Positions 52,080 to 60,309 of a DNA stretch of 64,000 nucleotides are shown here, piece by piece. This stretch comes from JACVRW01 sp963728495 (GTDB lineage Bacteria > Actinomycetota > Thermoleophilia > Solirubrobacterales > Thermoleophilaceae): the NCBI GenBank assembly GCA_963728495.1, contig CAVSKI010000004.1:18867-82866 (forward strand), in the 5' to 3' direction. The number at the start of each line of letters is the position of its first letter. The first letter of the stretch is position 1. The position numbers were made by a program, and so were the translations under genes. Under the pieces are notes generated by a model. The model had not been told where the DNA came from and did no database searches. It was given only the letters and a program-made list of their open reading frames with translations.

Positions 52080-53408
52080 TCACGCCGGGGTCAAGTGCGC
52101 AGCCACGGCAGCGCGCTCGATCTCGTAATGGAGGGTGAGGAATCGCTGTCCGGCCAAATAGAAGCTGTGCTCCGTCTTCAGCTCGCCGTCAGCGACGTAG
52201 ACGAATATGCGTTCCTGGAAATAGAGCAGCTTGAGAACGGTCAGGGCGTCTCGCTCGCTGTCGACTGAGCTGAGGTAGTGGCCTGGAAACGCGAGCTCGG
52301 TTCGCGACGTCAAAACAAAGTCGTGCTCCCCGGTATTCTGGGGAAGGAGCGTGGCGGTGAAGTTGGCGCTGGGGATCGGGAAGCCGACGCTCACATAGCC
52401 GCGGCCCTCGTGCCTGAAGGTCGTGTAGATACCGACGTAGATCGGCTTGCCCGAGTCCGCGAAGGTCCGGATCCAGCCCCGTATGTCGATCTCCTCGTTG
52501 CCGGCGAGGACGATCGTGTCGATCGTGCTGATCATGCCCCGCTGGGCCTCTTCGATGTTGGACGGAATCGCGGCCTGCCCAAGCGGCTGCGCGACCAGCA
52601 ATTTGAAGATCTCGTATCCGGGCTTCATCCAGCGCCGCCACTCGGGAACGATCGAGAGCTTGAAACGGCTGGTGTGCTCGTAGAACTCGCGGATCAGCGG
52701 GTGGACCCGGCCGGCGTCGAAGGTCGGCCCGTTCAGGCTGTCGAGCGAGGCGATGATTCCGACGTCGGGCGGATTGCGGCGGAAGGTGCCGCCCCGGATC
52801 TTCGCGAGCTGCTCGACGTAGTCGGCGCCGACGTACCGCGAGCGCGCCTCGAAGGGCACGACGTATTGCAGCTCCGCCGCCGGTACCTCCTCGGCCATCA
52901 CGCGGACCAGCGGCCGATCGCGGTAGGCGATCGCGGCGACCACCCGGTAGACGATCGCCACCGCCGCCGCTACCAGGGCAGAATCGATACCGGCGTCGAG
53001 GACCTGGAACAGAAGGCCCAGAGCAGCGCCGACCACGAGCCCGATGGCCACCTTCTGCGGGCGCAGACCGAGGAGACCAAGGAGCGTGCCGCTGATGACC
53101 GCTGTGATCAGGGGCTGGTCCTGGCCGTAGATCAGACCCAGCAACCAGCCGAACAGCGCCATCAGGAGAGCGCTGCTGAAGATGCGCTGCCAGAGCGGCT
53201 TGATCTGGGCGCCGCCCCTGTTCATCGTGGTGATCACCTCAGCGGGCGTGTACACGGCGGCGCCGACCACGGCACCCACGCCGGCGCCCACCCCATCGAT
53301 TGCGTCCCCCAGCACGGCGCCCGACGCCGCGCCCAGCAGCGTTCCCCACACCACCGCGTCTCGCAGCTGGCCGGAAGGGCTTCGCCTACGTCGGTCCGGC
53401 TCAGCCAT
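52080..53408 (-). CDS. Membrane protein with C-terminal soluble domain, unknown function
   Basis: This 442-residue protein has glycine-rich hydrophobic hairpins at about residues 20-55 (glycine-zipper-like, GTLLGAASGAVLGDAIDGVGAG) and membrane helices at about 80-165 in the N half. A soluble domain of about 270 residues follows with EEVPAAELQYVVPFEARSRYVGADYVEQLAK and FYLAGQRFLTLHYEIERAAV. I recognise no family. It shares a 45-base divergent promoter region with 53454, which holds a perfect dyad. Confidence 0.75.
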   Translation of the reverse strand: MAEPDRRRRSPSGQLRDAVVWGTLLGAASGAVLGDAIDGVGAGVGAVVGAAVYTPAEVITTMNRGGAQIKPLWQRIFSSALLMALFGWLLGLIYGQDQPLITAVISGTLLGLLGLRPQKVAIGLVVGAALGLLFQVLDAGIDSALVAAAVAIVYRVVAAIAYRDRPLVRVMAEEVPAAELQYVVPFEARSRYVGADYVEQLAKIRGGTFRRNPPDVGIIASLDSLNGPTFDAGRVHPLIREFYEHTSRFKLSIVPEWRRWMKPGYEIFKLLVAQPLGQAAIPSNIEEAQRGMISTIDTIVLAGNEEIDIRGWIRTFADSGKPIYVGIYTTFRHEGRGYVSVGFPIPSANFTATLLPQNTGEHDFVLTSRTELAFPGHYLSSVDSERDALTVLKLLYFQERIFVYVADGELKTEHSFYLAGQRFLTLHYEIERAAVAAHLTPA

Positions 53409-53430
53409 GCCGGGATTATGAGCGCCGGCT

Positions 53431-53450
53431 GTCGATCTCGTAGGATCGAC
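53431..53450. promoter_or_regulatory. Dyad between divergent genes
   Basis: GTCGATC-TCGTAG-GATCGAC is a perfect 7+6+7 inverted repeat ending 3 bases before ATG 53454 and 22 bases from the start of the divergent membrane protein. Its position suits a shared operator. The regulator is unknown. Confidence 0.4.
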
Positions 53451-53453
53451 GCG

Positions 53454-53843
53454 ATGGAGGAACGGGACCTGGCGGTCACCCTGGCGCGCGGACGGATCGC
53501 CTTCGGCGTCGTGTCGCTCCTTGCACCGGGCCTCGTGGCGCGCACGATGACCGGCGGTGGCGGCTCCGAGGGCGGGACGCGGCTCTTCGTGCGCATGGTC
53601 GGCGCCCGCGACCTCGGAGTCGGCCTCGGGCTCCAGACCGCCCTGGACCGCGAAACGCCCACGCGCGGCTGGCTCGAAGCATCGGCCGTGGTCGACGGCA
53701 TCGACGCGGCGGCATGCCTGCTCGCCCGCCATCACCTCCGCCCAGGCGTCTTCCCCGGCACCCTCGGCCTGGCGGCTACCGGAGCGCTGCTCAGCGCCTG
53801 GCTGGCGCGACAACTCGACTCCGCGCCCCCTCCAGGGAATTAA
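53454..53843 (+). CDS. Small membrane protein (DUF4267-like)
   Basis: This 129-residue protein has three or four hydrophobic helices (about residues 12-26, 44-58, 74-90, 98-116). RMVGARDLGVGLGLQTAL is a pattern seen in DUF4267-type small membrane proteins. Function is unknown. ATG 53454 begins 3 bases after the dyad, so the mRNA is short-leadered. The MBL gene follows after about 60 bases. Confidence 0.75.
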   Translation: MEERDLAVTLARGRIAFGVVSLLAPGLVARTMTGGGGSEGGTRLFVRMVGARDLGVGLGLQTALDRETPTRGWLEASAVVDGIDAAACLLARHHLRPGVFPGTLGLAATGALLSAWLARQLDSAPPPGN

Positions 53844-53902
53844 CCGGCCCGGGTCGGAGTCGTGAGAGGGTGAAGCCCCTCTCAAATCTCATGGAGGAAA
53901 CG

Positions 53903-54901
53903 GTGGAACCGATTCCGCTCAACCCGATCGACTCGCTAAGCGTCACGACGCTGGTCGACAACACGACCGACCTGCTGCTCGCAGACGAAGGTCCGGCCAA
54001 GCGAGCTCCCTTAGAGCTCTCCGCCTACCCGGAGGTCCCGGCGCGCTTCCTCGAGGGCGACCGAACGAGCGACCTGCTGCGAGCCGAGCATGGCTTCTCG
54101 TGCCTCGTGACGATGACGAAGGCGGACCGGACAACCAAGATCCTGTTCGACGCCGGAGTCACGCCGGACGGCCTGGTGGAGAACATGCGCCGACTCGAGC
54201 TCAACCCGCGTGACATCGACATCATCGTGCTGAGCCACGGTCACTGGGATCACACCACCGGGATGGACGGACTCGTGCGCGAGCTGGGGGGTCACGCGCA
54301 GGCTCCCATTCTCATCCACCCCGAGTTCTGGAGCCGGCGCAGAATCGCTCTTCCGGGCCGCGACCCGATGCTGCTGCCATCGACGAGCAAGCCCGCACTG
54401 GAGGGCGCCGGCTTCGAGATCGTGGAGGAGCGCCAACCCTCGTTCCTCCTCGACGGCTCGCTGCTGGTCACGGGCGAGGTCGACCGCACGACCGAGTTCG
54501 AACAGGGCTTCCCGGTCCACCAGGCCTACCGGAACGCAAGCTGGCAGCCCGATCCCCTGATCCTCGACGATCAGGCCCTGGTGGCGCACGTCCGCGGCCG
54601 CGGCCTGGTCATCCTCACCGGCTGTGGCCACTCGGGCATCGTCAACATCCTCCGCTACGTGCGAAAACTGACCGGCGAGCAGCGCGTCCACGCTGTGCTC
54701 GGCGGCTTCCACCTGAGCGGACCGCTCTTCGAGAAGATCATCGTCCCGACCTGCGAAGCGCTGGACGAGTTCTCCGCCGACCACCTCGTCCCCTCCCACT
54801 GCACCGGCTGGCGCGCCACTCACGCCCTGGCCGCCCGCTTTCCCGAGGCGTTCATCCAGAACAGCGTCGGCACCCGCTTCGAGTTCGCGTCTGCGAACTG
54901 A
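53903..54901 (+). CDS. MBL-fold metallo-hydrolase
   Basis: This protein of about 332 residues resembles the 7,8-dihydropterin-6-methyl-4-(beta-D-ribofuranosyl)aminobenzene-5'-phosphate synthase-type MBL proteins. The metal motif is VLSHGHWDHTTGMDGL, followed by TGEVDRTTEFEQGF, LTGCGHSGIVNIL and GGFHL. It lacks the C-terminal subdomain of glyoxalase II. An ATG lies at 53891, but the only ribosome site (GGAGG) is inside those codons and points to GTG 53903, in the same frame. Confidence 0.85.
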   Translation: MEPIPLNPIDSLSVTTLVDNTTDLLLADEGPAKRAPLELSAYPEVPARFLEGDRTSDLLRAEHGFSCLVTMTKADRTTKILFDAGVTPDGLVENMRRLELNPRDIDIIVLSHGHWDHTTGMDGLVRELGGHAQAPILIHPEFWSRRRIALPGRDPMLLPSTSKPALEGAGFEIVEERQPSFLLDGSLLVTGEVDRTTEFEQGFPVHQAYRNASWQPDPLILDDQALVAHVRGRGLVILTGCGHSGIVNILRYVRKLTGEQRVHAVLGGFHLSGPLFEKIIVPTCEALDEFSADHLVPSHCTGWRATHALAARFPEAFIQNSVGTRFEFASAN

Positions 54902-55038
54902 GCAGGCCCGGATCGAGCGGATCGCGGTACGCGCTCACGCGGCCGTCCCTCTGCCAAACGAACAACCCGCAATACCGGCGAAAGCCAAACCGCGAGGCTC
55001 CGGTGCGGTCCGAGCTCGGACGTATATTCGAAGCCCGG

Positions 55039-58000
55039 ATGTCCTTCGCCCATCTCCACGTCCACTCCGAGTACTCGGTCCTCGACGGCGCCTGCCGGAT
55101 CGACTCGCTTGCCGAGCGCGCCGCCTCCTACGGGCAGCCCGCGTTGGGGCTCACCGACCACGGGGTGATGAACGGGGCGGTCGAGCACTACAAGGCCTGC
55201 AAGAAGCACGGGATCAACCCCGTGATCGGGCTCGAAGCCTATTTCGTCGACGATTGCAAGACCGAGGCGGTGCGCTACGAGCGCAATCACCTGACGCTGC
55301 TGGCGGGCTCAGACCAGGGCTTTAGAAACCTGGTCAAGCTGAGCTCGGCCGGCTACCTGGAGGGCTATCGACGCGGCAAGGCCAACGTGGACCTCGAGCT
55401 GCTCTCCGGGCACGCCGAGGGCGTCATCGCCCTCAGCGGCTGCCTGCAGTCGCGCTTCTGCCGGCGTCTCGTCGAGGAGAACCCGGTCGAGGCGCGCGCC
55501 CACGCCGACCAGCTGCTGCAGGTTTTCGGTCCCGACAACGTCTTCTTCGAAGTCCAGAAGAACGGGATCGCCGAGCAGGACAAGGCCAACGAGGGGATCG
55601 TCAAGATCGCCCGAGAGGTCGGCCGGCCGCTGGTGGCCACGGGCGACGTCCACTACCTGGGCCGCGAGGACTTCGACAACCACCGCGCCCTGCTGTGCGT
55701 GCAGACCAAGAGCACGCTCGCGCAGCCCAAGCTGTCCTTCGACACCAACGAGTTCTTCCTCAAGAGCTCGGACGAGATGGCCAGCGACTTCGCCCAGTGG
55801 CCCGAGGCCCTGCAGACCACGCTCGAGCTGGCCGAGCGCTGCCGGGTGGAGCTCGAGCTGGGCAAGATGCTGATCCCGCGCTTCCCGACGCCCGACGGCT
55901 CCGCCGAGTCCGACCACCTGCGTCGCCTGGCTCACGCCGGCCTGAGGCTTCGCTACGGCGATCCGGCGCCCGCCGAGGCGGTCGAGCGCCTCGAGCTGGA
56001 GCTCACGACCATCGAGAAGATGGGCTTCTCGGCCTACTTCCTGATCGTCTGGGACTTCGTCAAGTTCGCCAAGGACAGCGGCATCGCGGTGGGCCCGGGA
56101 CGTGGCTCGGCGGCGGGCTCGCTCGTCTCCTACTGCCTCAACATCACCGAGGTCGACCCGCTGGCCTACGGGCTGCTCTTCGAGCGCTTCCTCAACCCCG
56201 AGCGCGTGTCGATGCCCGACATCGACATCGACTTCTCGGTCAAGGGTCGCGCCCGCGTGATGCGCTATGTCGAGGACAAGTACGGCAAGGAGTCGGTCGC
56301 CCAGATCGTGACGTTCGGCAAGATGCTGCCGCGCAACGCCACGCGCGACGCCGCGCGCGTGCTCGGGCTCGACTACGGCGCCGGCGACCGTCTGGCCAAG
56401 CTGATCCCCGAGCCGGTGATGGGGCGCTCGCGCTCGTTCGAGCAGTACCTGAGCGAGGAGCCCGAGCTGCGCCGGGTCTACGACACCGAGCCCGAGGCGC
56501 GCCAGATCATCGACACCGCGAAAGGCCTCGAGGGGATCGTTCGCAACGCCGGCATCCACGCCGCGGCGGTGGTGATCGCCGACCGCCCACTGACCGACAT
56601 CGTGCCCGTGCAGCTGATGGAGGACCGCGGTATTGCTTCTCCCGCCGGGGAGCGCACCTACAAGGTGGTCACGCAGTACTCGATGAAGCCGATCGAGGAG
56701 ATCGGCCTGCTCAAGATGGACTTCCTGGGGCTGCGCAACCTCGACGTGATCGAGGACTGCCTGGCCATCATCGAGGAGTCGACCGGCCTGCGGCCCGACA
56801 TGGCGACCCTGCCGCTCGACGACCCGGCGACGTACGAGATGATGGCTCGCGGCGACTCGATCGGTGTGTTCCAGTTCGAGTCCGACGGGATGCGCGAGGC
56901 CCTGCGCAAGGTCAAGCCGACCGAGTTCGAGGACCTCGTGGCGCTCAACGCCCTCTACCGCCCTGGGGCCATGCGCCACATCGACACCTACGCGCGCAAC
57001 AAGCGCACTCCGGACGGGGTGTCCTACATCGACGAGCGCCTGCGCGCGATCACCGAGGCCACCTACTCGGTGATTCTCTACCAGGAGCAGTCGATGCAGA
57101 TCGCCAAGTCGGTGGCGGGGTTCTCCGGCGCCGAGGCCGACGACCTGCGCAAGGCCATCGGCAAGAAGAATCGCGAGGCGATGGCCGCGCTTCGCGCCCG
57201 CTTCTTCGAGGGCGCGCGCGCCACCGGCACGAGCGAGCCCGTGATCAACGAGCTGTGGGCGGTCAACGAGGCGGCCGCCGACTACTCATTCAACCGCTCC
57301 CACGCGGCGTGTTACGGGCTGATCTCCTACCGCACCGCCTGGCTCAAGGCCAACTATCCGGCCGAGTACATGGCCGCGCTGATCTCCTCGGTCATGTCCA
57401 CCAAGGACAAGGTGCCCTTCTTCGTGACCCAGTGCGAGGACATGGGCATCGAGGTGCTGCCGCCCGACGCCAACCAGTCGGGGCACGACTTCAAGGTCGT
57501 GGAGGGCAACATCCGCTTCGGGCTCGACGCCGTCAAGGGCCTCGGCTTCGGGGCCGTCGAGGCGATCATCAAGGCGCGCGAGAAGGACGGCCCGTTCGTC
57601 TCGATCTGGGACTTCTGCCGGCGAGTCGACTGCCAGGCGGTGAACAAGCGCGGCGTCGAGTCGCTGGTCAAATGCGGCGCCTTCGACTCGCTGCCCGGCA
57701 CGCGCACCGGCGTGATGCAGGTGCTGGCGCAGGCCCAGTCCGCCGGAGCACAGAGCCAGCAGGACGCGCAGCTGGGCCAGGGCTCGTTCTTCGATCTCGG
57801 TGGTGGCGACGATGGGCCGGCGGCGCACCAGGACCTGCCCATCCCGCCCCTGGAGAACGACCGCAAGCAGCTGAACGAGTGGGAGAAGGAGACGCTCGGC
57901 CTGTTCCTGTCGAGCCATCCGCTCAAGGAGGTGCGCCATGCGCTGCGGGCCAAGGTGGACTGCTCGGTGGCCGATCTCGCGGCCAAGAAGGACGGCGAGT

Positions 58001-58515
58001 GGGTCACCGTCGGGGGCATGATCGCCGAGTGCAAGCGCATCCGCACCAAGAAGGGCGACCCGATGATGTTCGCCACGCTCGACGACCTCGAGGGCCAGAC
58101 CGAGCTACTCGTGTTCAACTCCGCCTACGCCGCCAACGCGGACAAGGTCGACCTCGACAAGATCGTGATCGTGCGGGGGCGGGTGGATCACAAGGAAGCG
58201 GGGGAGACCAAGCTCGTGGCCCAGGAGGTCACGCCCTTCGAGCCCAGCGAGGAGGAGGTCGCAAGGGCGACCGAGGAGGCGGCTCGCGAACCGCTGGTTG
58301 AGCGGCTCACCCTCCACGTCTCAACCGGAGTGCCGGAGGGCTTTCTGGAAGAGCTCAAGGAGGTCGTGGGACACCACCCGGGTGACCACGAGCTGCTGCT
58401 CGCCGTCGGTGAGCGGCGCCTCGTGCTGGGCGGCGAGTTCCGGGTTTCTGCCACGAGCGCATGCCGGTCGGAGCTGTCCGGTCTGCAGGGCACCTCTCGT
58501 ATAGCGGCTGCCTAG
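55039..58515 (+). CDS. dnaE: DNA polymerase III alpha subunit
   Basis: This 1158-residue replicative polymerase has a PHP domain first (FAHLHVHSEYSVLDG, GLTDHG). The palm follows with catalytic Asp396 and Asp398 in MPDIDIDFSVKGR and FGKMLPRNATRDAARVLG. The C-terminal part has a helix-hairpin-helix domain and an OB fold (WVTVGGMIAECKRIRTKKGD, given as position near residue 990-1060). It copies the chromosome within the Pol III holoenzyme. ATG 55039 was chosen, and a GTG at 55003 would add 12 residues. No operon partner is on the left. Confidence 0.97.
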   Translation: MSFAHLHVHSEYSVLDGACRIDSLAERAASYGQPALGLTDHGVMNGAVEHYKACKKHGINPVIGLEAYFVDDCKTEAVRYERNHLTLLAGSDQGFRNLVKLSSAGYLEGYRRGKANVDLELLSGHAEGVIALSGCLQSRFCRRLVEENPVEARAHADQLLQVFGPDNVFFEVQKNGIAEQDKANEGIVKIAREVGRPLVATGDVHYLGREDFDNHRALLCVQTKSTLAQPKLSFDTNEFFLKSSDEMASDFAQWPEALQTTLELAERCRVELELGKMLIPRFPTPDGSAESDHLRRLAHAGLRLRYGDPAPAEAVERLELELTTIEKMGFSAYFLIVWDFVKFAKDSGIAVGPGRGSAAGSLVSYCLNITEVDPLAYGLLFERFLNPERVSMPDIDIDFSVKGRARVMRYVEDKYGKESVAQIVTFGKMLPRNATRDAARVLGLDYGAGDRLAKLIPEPVMGRSRSFEQYLSEEPELRRVYDTEPEARQIIDTAKGLEGIVRNAGIHAAAVVIADRPLTDIVPVQLMEDRGIASPAGERTYKVVTQYSMKPIEEIGLLKMDFLGLRNLDVIEDCLAIIEESTGLRPDMATLPLDDPATYEMMARGDSIGVFQFESDGMREALRKVKPTEFEDLVALNALYRPGAMRHIDTYARNKRTPDGVSYIDERLRAITEATYSVILYQEQSMQIAKSVAGFSGAEADDLRKAIGKKNREAMAALRARFFEGARATGTSEPVINELWAVNEAAADYSFNRSHAACYGLISYRTAWLKANYPAEYMAALISSVMSTKDKVPFFVTQCEDMGIEVLPPDANQSGHDFKVVEGNIRFGLDAVKGLGFGAVEAIIKAREKDGPFVSIWDFCRRVDCQAVNKRGVESLVKCGAFDSLPGTRTGVMQVLAQAQSAGAQSQQDAQLGQGSFFDLGGGDDGPAAHQDLPIPPLENDRKQLNEWEKETLGLFLSSHPLKEVRHALRAKVDCSVADLAAKKDGEWVTVGGMIAECKRIRTKKGDPMMFATLDDLEGQTELLVFNSAYAANADKVDLDKIVIVRGRVDHKEAGETKLVAQEVTPFEPSEEEVARATEEAAREPLVERLTLHVSTGVPEGFLEELKEVVGHHPGDHELLLAVGERRLVLGGEFRVSATSACRSELSGLQGTSRIAAA

Positions 58516-58536
58516 CTCTCGGTCTACACTTTTGGC

Positions 58537-58932
58537 GTGGCGCCGATCTCAGAACGCACCACCGTGGAGCTCCACGAGTGCCGCCAATGCTGCTCGTTCT
58601 GTGATCGCACCGTGCACCCCTCGGGCTGCATCGCCTCCGGTTGCCAGTACCTCTACCTCTACGACGACGAGCAGAGCGGGCGCCGCTTCATGGGCTGCAT
58701 GAACAAGGTGTTCCGCGGCGAGATCGACGTGGAGCTCTTCGAGCAGGCCGAGCGCACACGACACGGGTTCGGCGGCGTGAAGATGAGCGGCCTGCCGCTG
58801 CCTCAGTGCCGCTCGACCGTGGAGCGCGCCTACGACGGCTACACCGAGGCGTTCGACTGCGTGAACCCGGGCTTCTTTCGCAAGCCCACGCCCGAGGACG
58901 CCGACGCGGCGTTCGACATCCGCGACCTCTAG
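58537..58932 (+). CDS. Cysteine-rich protein, probable metal site, unknown function
   Basis: This 131-residue protein (GTG start) follows dnaE by 21 bases. Nine cysteines occur at 15, 18, 19, 22, 31, 36, 54, 91 and 108. ECRQCCSFCDRTVHPSGCIASGCQYLYLYDD concentrates six of them in 22 residues, with a His at 27 (the segment is described by positions). Such packing suggests a zinc or iron-sulfur site. The rest is soluble (FMGCMNKVFRGEIDVELFE). I recognise no family. Genes of this kind next to dnaE could act in DNA metabolism, but that is inference only. Confidence 0.8.
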   Translation: MAPISERTTVELHECRQCCSFCDRTVHPSGCIASGCQYLYLYDDEQSGRRFMGCMNKVFRGEIDVELFEQAERTRHGFGGVKMSGLPLPQCRSTVERAYDGYTEAFDCVNPGFFRKPTPEDADAAFDIRDL

Positions 58933-58937
58933 AGCAG

Positions 58938-59384
58938 CTAGGCGAGCAGCGCGGCGCAGCCGGCGAGCCATACGAGGCTGAGCGCGGTGCCGGTGACGCC
59001 GATGACCTCACCGGCGATGGCAACGCCCGGCGCGCCGCAGGCGCCGGAGCGCCGTGCCTGGCGGCCGAGCGCCCAGGCCGTGACCGACAGGGGGAGCGCG
59101 ATCACGAACAGGAGGCCGAGCGAACCGATCAGCACGATCAACCCGAGCAGGCCCAGCACGAGCGACCAGACGGCGTAGCCAGAGCCGGGTGTGCGGGCGG
59201 CGGGCGCCGCGTCCACGGGCAGCCAGCGAAGCGCCTGCCAGAGGTCCTGGGTTGAACGCGCGTGCCATGCCTCTCCCACGCGCTGCTCGAACTCATCGGC
59301 GGTCAGACGCCCGGTGAGCCAGTGGCGGCGCAGGAGTCCGACCGTGTACTCCCTTTCCTGATCCGATACGAGCAGCGCGGACAC
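58938..59384 (-). CDS. DUF1707 domain membrane protein
   Basis: This 148-residue protein has an N-terminal DUF1707 domain (LVSDQEREYTVGLLRRHWLTGRLTADEFEQR, about residues 4-55). Two or three membrane helices follow (about 72-105 and 120-145) with a short basic loop, a DUF4190-like end. Function is unknown. The start is GTG 59384, directly beside a perfect TTGTAACA/TGTTACAA dyad (59386-59404) that would cover its ribosome-binding site and probably its promoter. Confidence 0.82.
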   Translation of the reverse strand: MSALLVSDQEREYTVGLLRRHWLTGRLTADEFEQRVGEAWHARSTQDLWQALRWLPVDAAPAARTPGSGYAVWSLVLGLLGLIVLIGSLGLLFVIALPLSVTAWALGRQARRSGACGAPGVAIAGEVIGVTGTALSLVWLAGCAALLA

Positions 59385-59385
59385 T

Positions 59386-59404
59386 TTGTAACACGATGTT
59401 ACAA
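59386..59404. promoter_or_regulatory. Perfect 8+3+8 AT-rich dyad at the DUF1707 start
   Basis: TTGTAACA-CGA-TGTTACAA is perfectly symmetric and AT-rich in GC-rich DNA. It lies 1 base before the start codon of the minus-strand DUF1707 gene, in the 44-base gap after nfo. No T run, so not a terminator. It resembles operators of dimeric TetR, GntR or MarR-type repressors. The regulator is unknown, and binding there should block both transcription and translation start. Confidence 0.55.
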
Positions 59405-59428
59405 GCCCGTGGCTACCTGCGCAACGGG

Positions 59429-60301
59429 TCAGGAGCGGCGGCGCTTGCGCGAGCGCAGGCCGTTTCTGCGCAGGTCTTTCATGCGGTCGACGTCGACCTT
59501 GTCGGGTGCGTGGCCACCCGTTCCGGGGCCCTCGAACAGGGCGGGCAGCTTCTCGAAGCGGGGCTCGGAGAGAAATGCCCCGCAGCCGCGGGCGCCCAGC
59601 TCGCCCTCGCCGGGAATGGCGTGACGGTCGCGGTTGGAGCCCAGTGCGCTCTGGGAGTCGTTCACGTGCAGGCACCGCAACCGCCTTCGCCCCACGATCT
59701 CCAGGCACCGATCGATCACCTCGGCCAGCTTGTCGGCGGTGGTGATGTCGAAGCCGCTGGCCAGCATGTGGCAGGAGTCGAGGCAGACTCCCAACCGTTT
59801 GTCGGCGCCCGCCAGGTCGATCAGCTCGCCCAGCTCCTCGAAGGAGCGCCCCAGCGTGTTGCCCGCGCCGGCCGTATTCTCCAGCAACAGGCGGCAGCTA
59901 TCGGACTCGCCGAGCGCGTGCTGCAGCATCTGACCCACCCGCGGCAGCGCCTCCTCGATCGGCTCCCCGACCGTCGAGCCCGGATGCAGCACCACCCCGT
60001 CGGCGCCGATCTCGTCACCCATGCGCAGCGCATGCACGAGCGAGTCGCTCGACTTCTTGCGCATCTCGCGGTCCTTGGTAGCCGGGTTGATCAGGTAGAC
60101 AGCGTGGATCGTGACCGACCGGATCGGACCGCTCTTCTCGCGCTCGCGAAACTCGGCGATATCGTCGTCGGACCAGCGGGTGGGCCGCCACTGGCGCGGA
60201 GACTGGTTGAAGACCTGGATGGCCTCGCAGCCGCGCTCGACCCCACGTTCGTGGGCCTTGGCCAGGCCTCCCGCCGTGGACACGTGTGCGCCGATTAGCA
60301 T
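59429..60301 (-). CDS. nfo: Endonuclease IV (AP endonuclease)
   Basis: This 290-residue TIM-barrel enzyme has the EndoIV zinc-site motifs: LIGAHVSTAGG at the start, VLHPGS, LLLENTAGAGN, CLDSCHMLASG, HVNDSQ and DRHAIPGEG. It cuts at abasic sites and 3' blocked ends in base excision repair. Start ATG 60301, chosen because it gives the family N terminus. It diverges from gltX with 8 bases between the two start codons. The last 30 residues are basic. Confidence 0.95.
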   Translation of the reverse strand: MLIGAHVSTAGGLAKAHERGVERGCEAIQVFNQSPRQWRPTRWSDDDIAEFREREKSGPIRSVTIHAVYLINPATKDREMRKKSSDSLVHALRMGDEIGADGVVLHPGSTVGEPIEEALPRVGQMLQHALGESDSCRLLLENTAGAGNTLGRSFEELGELIDLAGADKRLGVCLDSCHMLASGFDITTADKLAEVIDRCLEIVGRRRLRCLHVNDSQSALGSNRDRHAIPGEGELGARGCGAFLSEPRFEKLPALFEGPGTGGHAPDKVDVDRMKDLRRNGLRSRKRRRS

Positions 60302-60309
60302 CGAAGGGT

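Noticed and set aside
39000..55000. Mobile element or genomic island
   Set aside because: No integrase, transposase or tRNA boundary was found. Accessory genes have the same GC-rich codon use as the rest.
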